Below, piece by piece: positions 20,581-26,545 of a stretch of DNA of 26,545 nt; position 1 is the stretch's first letter; each line of letters opens with the position of its first letter. The DNA comes from a virus: the IMG/VR virus record IMGVR_UViG_3300032294_001730, positions 1 to 26,545 of that record; one strand, written 5' to 3'. The position numbers were made by a program, and so were the translations under genes. The notes below the pieces were generated by a model. It saw only the letters and a program-made list of their open reading frames with translations. It ran no database searches and was not told where the DNA came from.

Positions 20581-21518
20581 AAATATTAATAACAAAAAAC
20601 CAACTTAATTTATTAAAAGAAAGTTTGGTTAATGATGAAGAACTAAGAAACACAATTAAAAGTTTTGAATCGACAGTTGTTGATAAAAATGGTAACCACT
20701 ATGTTTTTGACGATAAGGATCCAAAATCACCAAAAACTTTTGTCAAATCACCTAAAGATAAAAAAGGTGGAACACTAACTATAGGTTGGGGACACACTGG
20801 TGATCTTGCTAAAATAGGAAAAAAAATATCAAACTCAGATGCTGAAAGATTATTAAGTCAGGATATTAAAAAAGAAGAAGAAAAAACAAAAAAGTTGTTT
20901 CCAAAATACAATACATATCCTGATTATGTTCAAAGAGCTTTGGTTAATGCTGTTTATAGAGGAGAAGCCAAAAGTTCTTATGAGTGGGTTAAAGAAATTA
21001 ATAATGATAATTGGGAAACTGCATCAAAAAAATACTTACAAGGTTGGAATGTGGATTTTTCAAAGGCCGATGATCCAAGATATCAAGGAGGTGTTGCTGA
21101 TAGAATGAAAACAAACCAAAGAGCGTTTTTAAAATACGCAAAAGAAAGAAAAAATAAAACAATTCAAAAACCAAAAACCACACAATCGGTAGAAAAACAA
21201 ACAACAAATAAAGATGAAAGAAAACTTGATTTATCCGACCCAAATGGGTTAAAAAAATACATATACGGTAGAAAATATTACGTAACAAAAATAAGAGATA
21301 ATGATTTTGTTAATATCAGAAATACGCCAGAAGTTAATAATGGTTTAATAGATAATAAAATTGGAATGGTTAAATATCCAAATCCTGTTGGTATTGTAAA
21401 AGACGTAAAAACTGTTGGTTTTGATACTTGGTTATATATGAAATTGGACCCAAGTGTTGATGCTGAAGATGATTACGGATGGGTTAATTATAAATACGTT
21501 AGTAAAGTACAACAATGA
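20577..21518 (+). CDS. tagged GH24 (T4-type) lysozyme with SH3-like C-terminus
   Basis: A 313-residue protein from ATG 20577, which overlaps the previous stop at ATGA. Tag MKILITKNQLNLLKES (1-16) ends L-K-E. The GH24 domain has catalytic E31 (IKSFE) and the LTIGWGHT motif of T4 lysozyme relatives, plus VQRALVNAVYRGE. C-terminal residues about 215-313 look like an SH3b wall-binding domain (ending WLYMKLDP and GWVNYKYV). It hydrolyses peptidoglycan. A tagged lysozyme suggests packaging in the virion, for entry rather than lysis, though this is unproven. Confidence 0.85.
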   Translation: MKILITKNQLNLLKESLVNDEELRNTIKSFESTVVDKNGNHYVFDDKDPKSPKTFVKSPKDKKGGTLTIGWGHTGDLAKIGKKISNSDAERLLSQDIKKEEEKTKKLFPKYNTYPDYVQRALVNAVYRGEAKSSYEWVKEINNDNWETASKKYLQGWNVDFSKADDPRYQGGVADRMKTNQRAFLKYAKERKNKTIQKPKTTQSVEKQTTNKDERKLDLSDPNGLKKYIYGRKYYVTKIRDNDFVNIRNTPEVNNGLIDNKIGMVKYPNPVGIVKDVKTVGFDTWLYMKLDPSVDAEDDYGWVNYKYVSKVQQ

Positions 21519-22084
21519 AAATAATAATAACAGAAGACCAATATAGGTTACTAAAAGAAACCAATATGACCGAAGATAATTTATATCGGTTTTTATATTC
21601 ATTATGGGATAGACAAAAAAAGATGGGAGAGTTACCTCATCTTGATGACGTAATATATGATGTTACTGGTATTACAAAAGGTAGTGAAGAAGATAACCAA
21701 ACAATACGACCAATATGGTTTGAATATAATGGAGGTTATAATAATTTACTTGAAAAATTAAAAGAAGAGTTATTAGATAAAGAATTAAGTTTTGAAGGTG
21801 ACCAAAATTTAAAACTAAAATTTATGGTGGACGATATAGAATCATACAATGATGTAAGATGGGTTATTACCTGCCAATTGTTAGATGGTACAGTTGATGG
21901 TTATAAGTATGATTATGTAAGTGGTGAGATGGTAACGGCACCAAACATGTATATTGGTGATCAGTATGCTGAATTGGAATATGATACACAAGATTTTGAT
22001 TATTTTTTAAAAGAAGAAATAAGAAATTTTTTGAACCCTATAATGGAAAGGTATGGGATACCTTATTATGTTGAAATAAATTAG
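21515..22084 (+). CDS. tagged acidic protein 1 of four in tandem
   Basis: A 189-residue protein. Tag MKIIITEDQYRLLKETN ends L-K-E. The rest is acidic and strand-rich (LKLKFMVDDIESYNDVRWVI), and resembles the neighbouring proteins in style. ATGA junction with the lysozyme. Its first codons repeat at nucleotide level in the three following genes. Function unknown. Confidence 0.7.
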   Translation: MKIIITEDQYRLLKETNMTEDNLYRFLYSLWDRQKKMGELPHLDDVIYDVTGITKGSEEDNQTIRPIWFEYNGGYNNLLEKLKEELLDKELSFEGDQNLKLKFMVDDIESYNDVRWVITCQLLDGTVDGYKYDYVSGEMVTAPNMYIGDQYAELEYDTQDFDYFLKEEIRNFLNPIMERYGIPYYVEIN

Positions 22085-22086
22085 TA

Positions 22087-22452
22087 ATGAAAATAATAAT
22101 AACTGAAGACCAATTAAAATTAACGGTATTCCAAATGGCTGTTGATAATGCTTGGCAAGATTTCAAAGACGAATGCAACGAAAAAAACTTTGGATGGGAT
22201 TATTGTGATGATACTGAATTTGTTACAAGAATTGAAGTTGTAACCGCATATAAAACAGAACCATATGCCGTTAAAGGGATGGAAGTTGTTGAACTTGGTA
22301 TTATATTTTATATTGATACAGTTTTTGATTCAATTGATGTCGGTGAATATTTTTGGGAATTAGAAAAATACCTTGAACCATATTTAGGTAAAGGTAATTT
22401 CAAATTAAAACTACTTAATGTGATAAACGAAAACCCAAGAGCTAATTGGTAA
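22087..22452 (+). CDS. tagged acidic protein 2 of four in tandem
   Basis: A 121-residue protein. Tag MKIIITEDQLKL; no L-x-E follows, only the I-T-E of the tag. Body with VELGIIFYIDTVFDSIDVGEY and a short helix; it ends in Asn-Trp. The stop TAA shares one base with the next ATG. Function unknown. Confidence 0.7.
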   Translation: MKIIITEDQLKLTVFQMAVDNAWQDFKDECNEKNFGWDYCDDTEFVTRIEVVTAYKTEPYAVKGMEVVELGIIFYIDTVFDSIDVGEYFWELEKYLEPYLGKGNFKLKLLNVINENPRANW

Positions 22453-22856
22453 TGAAAATAATAATAACAGAAAGTCAGTATAAAATGTTGTTGGAGTCAA
22501 ATACAGATTCCATGCAAAGTCTTATTGACATGGCTTTTGATCAGGTAAAAGAAAATTGTGAAGGTGGATATTATATTAGATCACATCAAAATCTTATTTG
22601 TGACTCTGTAGATATGATTGAAGAAATTAAAGTAGTTGACGTATCAAAAGTAACATCTATGGACTATTTTGAAAAAAATAAAATGGATATTGTATACATA
22701 AAAGTTAATTGTTACATTGATTCAATGCGTGAATATAATAATTTAGATAATTTTATTTATGAACTACAAGAAGAAGTAAGAAATATAATTGGTGGTAGAT
22801 TCATTTTTTTAAAAAAAGGAAATATAATTAATAAAAGAAAAGATTTTAATTGGTAA
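22452..22856 (+). CDS. tagged acidic protein 3 of four in tandem
   Basis: A 134-residue protein; ATG 22452 shares the A of the previous stop (TAATG). Tag MKIIITESQYKMLLES. Body with SMQSLIDMAFDQVKENC and MDIVYIKVNCYID, ending in Asn-Trp like the previous protein. Function unknown. Confidence 0.7.
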   Translation: MKIIITESQYKMLLESNTDSMQSLIDMAFDQVKENCEGGYYIRSHQNLICDSVDMIEEIKVVDVSKVTSMDYFEKNKMDIVYIKVNCYIDSMREYNNLDNFIYELQEEVRNIIGGRFIFLKKGNIINKRKDFNW

Positions 22857-23467
22857 TGAAAATAATAATTACAGAAGATCAATTTAATAAGTTACAAGAT
22901 AGTGACAAGGAATTTAACAAGACAAAAAAACTTGTTAATTCTATGTTTGATCAAGGTTATGATGTTGATGACATACTTAAAATTACTGGTTTAGATAAAG
23001 GGGCGGTTATTGTTTTACTTTATGACCGTGAAGTTATAAATGATGAGATAGAGGACTGCCAAAATAAGCACGATTATTTATATGGGTTACTTTGGGATAG
23101 TGGTTTAATAGAAAAGGTATATTCTTATGAAGACGAAACAGTTGTTACAATTAACAAAGACACTTGGACTGGAAGTCTTGATTTTGGATATGTATCTGAA
23201 GGTTATAAAATGAATGGTATGGCAACTTTAATGTGGAATGCAGAACCAAAATTACCCGTAGATATTACTACTTTTTATGATATTGATAGAACTGAATATG
23301 ATGTTGATGCTTCGGAATATTCAAGTGTTGATTTAAGAACTGATGATAAATTCAATAATATTAAAACATTTAGACAGCTGGTTGATTATTTTAATAATGA
23401 TTATTATATTATGTTAAAAGAAGAATTGGATCCTTTATTAAAAAGATGTATTAATTACTATTTATAG
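22856..23467 (+). CDS. tagged acidic protein 4 of four in tandem
   Basis: A 203-residue protein from ATG 22856, also in a TAATG junction. Tag MKIIITEDQFNKLQDSD; the position of L-x-E is L-Q-D here. Continues with a helix-turn region (MFDQGYDVDDILKITGLDKG) that may be a small HTH-like element, then acidic strands. Function unknown. Confidence 0.7.
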   Translation: MKIIITEDQFNKLQDSDKEFNKTKKLVNSMFDQGYDVDDILKITGLDKGAVIVLLYDREVINDEIEDCQNKHDYLYGLLWDSGLIEKVYSYEDETVVTINKDTWTGSLDFGYVSEGYKMNGMATLMWNAEPKLPVDITTFYDIDRTEYDVDASEYSSVDLRTDDKFNNIKTFRQLVDYFNNDYYIMLKEELDPLLKRCINYYL

Positions 23468-23469
23468 TC

Positions 23470-23721
23470 ATGAAAACATTTAGACAGAATTTACATATTT
23501 GGTTAGAAGAACAAAAAAACACATCTAATAATGATGAGGTAATAGAAATGTTAACTAATGTTCAAAAACACATTAAAAATGTTGAAAAAGAAGAAGAACG
23601 ATTAGTTAATACCGCATATGAAAATGGGTATTATGATTGTGAATTAAAAAAAGGTTATAGACACGGATATTATAAAAATACATATAAAGTCCATGACTAT
23701 ATAAAAGGTTTATTAAATTAA
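23470..23721 (+). CDS. small helical protein with head-tag-like start
   Basis: An 83-residue protein. Its start, MKTFRQNLHIWLEEQ, resembles T4-type capsid-targeting starts (Met-Lys-Thr, aromatic, then L-x-E) more than the ITE tag. The rest is a long charged helix and a Tyr-rich end. A TATTTAT at 23459-23465 ends 4 nt before the ATG but coincides with the last codons of the previous gene. Function unknown. Confidence 0.65.
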   Translation: MKTFRQNLHIWLEEQKNTSNNDEVIEMLTNVQKHIKNVEKEEERLVNTAYENGYYDCELKKGYRHGYYKNTYKVHDYIKGLLN

Positions 23722-23722
23722 A

Positions 23723-24037
23723 ATGGAAATAACAGCAAAAGAATTACAAGAAAAAATTCAAAATGGGGATAAACTAATCGTAGATTTCTTAGCAAATTGG
23801 TGCGGCCCGTGCTTAATGATGAAACCAACCTTTGAAAAGGTTGCAACTACAAACGATACTGATGTTCAAATGTATACGATGGATATTGAAGAAAATAAAG
23901 ATTATGTAATGTCATTAGGTATTAAAAGTATACCAACAATAAAAACATTTAATAATAAAGAATTGGTTGAAACTAAGGTTGGAGTATTAAACGAAAATCA
24001 AATTAAAAATTTGGTTGAAAACCTTTTATTAAATTAA
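23723..24037 (+). CDS. thioredoxin
   Basis: A 104-residue protein, the usual thioredoxin length. Active-site WCGPC at residues 26-30 is preceded by the LIVDFLAN strand, and the cis-Pro loop SIPTIKTF is present. It reduces disulfides or supports ribonucleotide reductase or phage polymerase; the partner is not visible in this window. It begins one base after the preceding stop. Confidence 0.93.
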   Translation: MEITAKELQEKIQNGDKLIVDFLANWCGPCLMMKPTFEKVATTNDTDVQMYTMDIEENKDYVMSLGIKSIPTIKTFNNKELVETKVGVLNENQIKNLVENLLLN

Positions 24038-24069
24038 AATTAAAAAACTTATTGGTATTAATTTTTTTG

Positions 24070-24077
24070 TATATTTG
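24070..24077 (+). promoter_or_regulatory. TATATTTG promoter core
   Basis: TATATTTG lies 25 nt before ATG 24103. A TTG at 24052-24054 is 15 nt upstream, shorter than the usual 19-20. Confidence 0.5.
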
Positions 24078-24102
24078 CGTTCAATAATAAAGTTGTAATG
24101 AT

Positions 24103-24237
24103 ATGGAAACACAAAAAAAATTGGTTAAAGTTGAACTAACCATCCAAGATATTTGGATGGCAACAAGACCTATAATACAAAAAAGTAAAAATGTTTATTC
24201 AAGAAAAGATAAACATAAGAAAAAGTTTGGATATTAA
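24103..24237 (+). CDS. 44-residue basic protein
   Basis: A short ORF behind a TATATTTG box. Start METQKKLVKVELTIQDIWMA is followed by a basic tail (SRKDKHKKKFGY). Its stop overlaps that of the convergent GIY-YIG gene. The KxVYxRKxKHK pattern recurs in small phage proteins in my memory. Function unknown. Confidence 0.55.
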   Translation: METQKKLVKVELTIQDIWMATRPIIQKSKNVYSRKDKHKKKFGY

Positions 24238-25016
24238 CTGTTACAATATATAACTTTACCTTTTTTTATGTATCTATAAATAGATGTGTGTGATATCCCT
24301 ATATCTTCCGCACATTCCTTTATTGATGGATAAATTTTACCTGTATTTACATCCATTACTTTTTTTGCGTTAGGGCTTTTACCCCCTTTATTATCCCTTA
24401 AAAGTGCCGACCTTCTTATTTTTTCAACAACCTCTGGATTTTTAGCGGGGTTATTAATTAGGTTTCTTAATCTAAGATCCTCTCTAGGTTTGTTTTTTCT
24501 TGGATGGTTTTCAGTACCATTAACCCACAATAATTTTTGAGAATCACTCACTTTTTTTTTCGTTTCAATATTCTTCATTGGGTTATTTTCTTTTATTCTA
24601 ATACTTTGTTTTAATTTGTTATACGGACTTTTCATAGGATTTTTATCTGATAACATTTTATTTTTTTGTGTTAATCTAGAATGATCCGAAACGATTAATC
24701 TTTTGGATCCTTCGCCACCATCAGTATAGTTTACTAAAGTCCCCTCATTTAAATTCAACCTACCATATTTTTTTATATAAAATATTTCAGACAAAATTGA
24801 TTCTTCCCAAGATAAGTTATCCTCAATAATCTCAACAGACCAAGATGTTTTTTTTGTTATTCTTAACCATTGAATGTTATGGGTATGTTTTGCAAATGCC
24901 CTACTATACGTATTGGTATCACATTTACCACTAACTTTCTTACTAACAGTCCCCCTACCGACATAAAACACTTCATTAGTATCTAATCTTCTATGTAAAT
25001 AAACATAACATCTCAT
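24234..25016 (-). CDS. GIY-YIG homing endonuclease (free-standing)
   Basis: A 260-residue enzyme from ATG 25016, chosen because it follows TATTTAT-N4 and removes a non-homologous extension. Core: CYVYLHRRLDTNEVFYVGRG (GIY-YIG variant with YVY and YVG), then a catalytic-Arg helix and the Glu of IIEDN. Weak NUMOD3-like motifs (KNPMKSPYNK, ENNPMKN) follow. An IENR1/NUMOD1-like HTH (DVNTGKIYPSIKECAEDIGI) closes it. It lies between the small basic gene and DUF932 without visibly breaking a gene. Confidence 0.88.
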   Translation of the reverse strand: MRCYVYLHRRLDTNEVFYVGRGTVSKKVSGKCDTNTYSRAFAKHTHNIQWLRITKKTSWSVEIIEDNLSWEESILSEIFYIKKYGRLNLNEGTLVNYTDGGEGSKRLIVSDHSRLTQKNKMLSDKNPMKSPYNKLKQSIRIKENNPMKNIETKKKVSDSQKLLWVNGTENHPRKNKPREDLRLRNLINNPAKNPEVVEKIRRSALLRDNKGGKSPNAKKVMDVNTGKIYPSIKECAEDIGISHTSIYRYIKKGKVIYCNS

Positions 25017-25020
25017 ACAT

Positions 25021-25027
25021 ATAAATA
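25021..25027 (-). promoter_or_regulatory. TATTTAT element before the GIY-YIG gene
   Basis: Read on the minus strand, TATTTAT ends 4 nt before ATG 25016, with a surrounding sequence identical to that before 14258. The strongest of the three endonuclease examples. Confidence 0.45.
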
Positions 25028-25074
25028 TATGGGTTTGGTATAAACAACCCATAAATTATTTTTTTTATTAGCTT

Positions 25075-25104
25075 TTGGATATTAAAAATAAATTATTATC
25101 TTTG
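25075..25104 (+). promoter_or_regulatory. TTG-N19-TATCTTTG promoter
   Basis: TTG (25075-25077), 19-nt spacer and TATCTTTG (25097-25104), 24 nt before ATG 25129. Confidence 0.65.
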
Positions 25105-25128
25105 TTAAACATTTAAAACAATAAAGAT

Positions 25129-25884
25129 ATGCTATACACACCAGAATTAATTAAGACAATTGCCCCATCAGTTTTTGCGACCCAACCATCAGAAAAACTT
25201 TCAGATAAGTATGTGTTTGTACCAACAGACCAAATTATTGAATTTTTTTTAAAAGAGGGTTGGAAAATTTCTGAGGTTAAACAGAATGGAAAAGGGGTTT
25301 ACGGAGTACACCAAATTAAATTTCGTAACGGAGAACTCCCAAAAGTAGGTGATACTTTATTTGAAGCGGTTGTAGGAAATTCACATAACGGAATGTCGGC
25401 CTTATCTGTATCTGCCGGGTTATTTAGATTATGTTGTTCTAATGGACTTACAGTACCAACATCAACAGCAGAGTCTTTCAAGGTTAAACACCAAAGGTTT
25501 GAACTTGATGACGTTAAAAGACTTACTGAGTCTTTTGCATCTAAATTACCTAAAATTGAGATGTCAGTAAATCGTATGATGCAGAAGGAACTATCTACAG
25601 ATGAGAAGATTGATTTTTTATGTAAATCATCTGAGGTGAGATTTGGTCAAAACAAAGTATTAACAGATTTAGAAATGGTTGGTCTATTAGCACCAAACAG
25701 AAAAGAAGACGAGGGGGACGATTTGTGGAGAGTATTAAATGTAGTACAGGAGAAGTTTGTCAGAGGAGGGGTGGAAATGACATCACCAAAAGGACGTAGA
25801 ACTAAACTTAGAGGACTACAAAATATAATGGCCATGAACAAAGTAAATACAAAACTTTGGGAGTTGGCTGAAGAAATGATCTAA
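25129..25884 (+). CDS. DUF932 family protein
   Basis: A 251-residue protein. The segments FVPTDQIIEFFLKEGW, GVHQIKFRNGELPKVGD and GLFRLCCSNGLTVPTSTAE fit the DUF932 family, common in phages and plasmids near recombination and replication genes. A defined role is not known to me. It has its own strong promoter and a bidirectional terminator. Confidence 0.8.
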   Translation: MLYTPELIKTIAPSVFATQPSEKLSDKYVFVPTDQIIEFFLKEGWKISEVKQNGKGVYGVHQIKFRNGELPKVGDTLFEAVVGNSHNGMSALSVSAGLFRLCCSNGLTVPTSTAESFKVKHQRFELDDVKRLTESFASKLPKIEMSVNRMMQKELSTDEKIDFLCKSSEVRFGQNKVLTDLEMVGLLAPNRKEDEGDDLWRVLNVVQEKFVRGGVEMTSPKGRRTKLRGLQNIMAMNKVNTKLWELAEEMI

Positions 25885-25890
25885 AAAGAA

Positions 25891-25912
25891 AAAGGAAGTG
25901 AAAACTTCCTTT
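25891..25912 (+). terminator. bidirectional terminator
   Basis: AAAGGAAGT (25891-25899) and ACTTCCTTT (25904-25912) pair perfectly around a GAAA tetraloop, with Ts on the right and As on the left, so it can end both the DUF932 unit and the minus-strand gene at 25915. Confidence 0.85.
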
Positions 25913-25914
25913 TT

Positions 25915-26181
25915 TTATTTCATATTCTTTAAAACCATTTCTAAAGAGTAGATAGACTCCTTATCTTGTTTGGTCTTAACTTTCTTATTTTTAAGATAGT
26001 TTAATGAGTCAAGGATCTCATCTTTTTTAGATTTTGTGTTTTGAACTGACACAACAGGCGTGGAGTTATCGACATAAATAACTTCCTTTTGATTTGGATA
26101 AAGGGTGTTATAAACATCAATCGCAGTTTTTGCGTGACGAGTGGTCATACGAATAACGAGATATTTGAGTAGTTCTTTCAT
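25915..26181 (-). CDS. small phage protein on minus strand, function unknown
   Basis: An 88-residue protein; ATG 26181 is chosen because it follows TATCTTTG by 4 nt, whereas an upstream in-frame TTG would span the promoter. It starts KELLKYLVIRMTTRHAKTAI and has a Lys-rich C-terminal helix. No family recognised. Convergent with DUF932 and sharing its terminator. Confidence 0.65.
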   Translation of the reverse strand: MKELLKYLVIRMTTRHAKTAIDVYNTLYPNQKEVIYVDNSTPVVSVQNTKSKKDEILDSLNYLKNKKVKTKQDKESIYSLEMVLKNMK

Positions 26182-26185
26182 ATAA

Positions 26186-26193
26186 CAAAGATA
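26186..26193 (-). promoter_or_regulatory. TATCTTTG promoter with overlapping inverted repeat
   Basis: On the minus strand TATCTTTG ends 4 nt before ATG 26181. On the + strand CAAAGAT (26186-26192) and ATCTTTG (26199-26205) are an inverted repeat covering the box. It could act as operator or as terminator for the gene at 26206. Confidence 0.5.
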
Positions 26194-26205
26194 CAAAAAT
26201 CTTTG

Positions 26206-26328
26206 TTATTTACCTAACTCCTCATAGTATTTTTGAAGTAATAAATTATTATTTTCAATCAATCTTAAAGTTTTTAAAATGCTTTTTCTTGATTTGCCTT
26301 TTTTACCTTCTTTTCTTGCTTTAGCCAT
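26206..26328 (-). CDS. 40-residue basic peptide
   Basis: From ATG 26328 to TAA 26206. It starts with a very basic tract (MAKARKEGKKGKSRKS) and continues with a helix of LRLIENNNLLLQKYYEEL type. Such a start suits a nucleic-acid-binding peptide. Very short, but in a tight space with no alternative frame. Confidence 0.5.
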   Translation of the reverse strand: MAKARKEGKKGKSRKSILKTLRLIENNNLLLQKYYEELGK

Positions 26329-26364
26329 TTTTTATTTATTTACCAATAAATACTTTTAAAGTAA

Positions 26365-26371
26365 TATTTAT
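26365..26371 (+). promoter_or_regulatory. TATTTAT element, candidate late promoter
   Basis: TATTTAT ends 8 nt before ATG 26380, in a region between divergent genes. Confidence 0.35.
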
Positions 26372-26379
26372 AATATTAT

Positions 26380-26545
26380 ATGAGAAATATCATTAGAAAA
26401 ATATTAAAAGAAGAGATTGAAAATCTTGACCAAGTTAAAAAAGGTATTGACATTGCTGTTAAAATATTAAAACAAACATATCCATATATTGATGGATGGC
26501 GGTTTGATAATAATTGGAATGGAAAATATATTATTAATATTGTTA
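26380..26545 (+). CDS. start of a tag-like gene, cut by the window edge
   Basis: 55 codons remain. The start, MRNIIRKILKEEIENLD, is a short basic-hydrophobic helix ending L-K-E, a second tag form also similar to the gene at 16154. The next residues, KQTYPYIDGWRFDNNW, resemble the acidic, aromatic style of the tagged proteins. Truncated by the window. Confidence 0.6.
   Translation, partial: MRNIIRKILKEEIENLDQVKKGIDIAVKILKQTYPYIDGWRFDNNWNGKYIINIV

Overview
The window looks like part of the genome of a tailed phage, probably a large T4-type myovirus, infecting a member of the Bacteroidota. The DNA is very AT-rich and genes are short, densely packed and mostly on the + strand, with ATGA, TAATG or TGATG junctions. 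Shine-Dalgarno sequences are essentially absent. Promoters have the Bacteroidota form TTG-N19/20-TAnnTTTG. Recognisable products are phage-like: a GH24 lysozyme, an Rnl5-type RNA ligase, HAD phosphatases including an RNA-repair type, an AAA+ ATPase, a thioredoxin, a DUF932 protein and three GIY-YIG homing endonucleases. No terminase, capsid, tail or polymerase gene is in the window, so the phage assignment rests on gene style and accessory genes.

Layout. 1-675 (minus): a partial GIY-YIG endonuclease overlapped by a small ribbon-helix-helix gene. 771-2018: a metalloprotease-like protein with an N-terminal tag. 2019-5296: a putative mobile element bounded by 33-bp imperfect direct repeats, each copy also reading as a promoter. 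It holds an integron-like cassette array with five attC-like sites, then a tyrosine recombinase gene broken by a GIY-YIG endonuclease. 5300-13925: a long run of small early/middle-type genes including RNA repair, AAA+ and HAD genes. 13934-18689 and 19075-23721: proteins, many of which share the N-terminal tag M-K-I-I-I-T-E-x-Q or a related short helix, often ending in L-x-E. 23723-25884: thioredoxin, a small basic protein, a third GIY-YIG gene (minus) and DUF932. 25915-26328: two small minus-strand genes. 26380-end: the start of another tagged gene.

Two systems stand out. The first is the cassette array. In all five cassettes the first 9-10 bases are complementary to the cassette's own R'' box, which is the diagnostic organisation of integron cassettes. 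Three cassette ORFs start inside the loop of the upstream attC and read through the G^TT crossover with GTT as an in-phase codon. Each attC therefore supplies a start and leader peptide to whatever cassette lies downstream. The second is a cohort of about ten proteins sharing an N-terminal tag that often ends in L-x-E, resembling capsid-targeting sequences removed by T4-type prohead proteases. The cohort includes a metalloprotease, a lysozyme and a PD-(D/E)XK nuclease, suggesting an enzymatic payload packaged in the head or virion.

Promoter architecture appears to track gene class. TAnnTTTG lies exactly 4 nt before the start codon of several untagged genes, consistent with leaderless mRNAs. 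A different element, TATTTAT, lies 4-8 nt before tagged and homing-endonuclease genes and may be a late promoter. No tRNA, rRNA or CRISPR array was seen.
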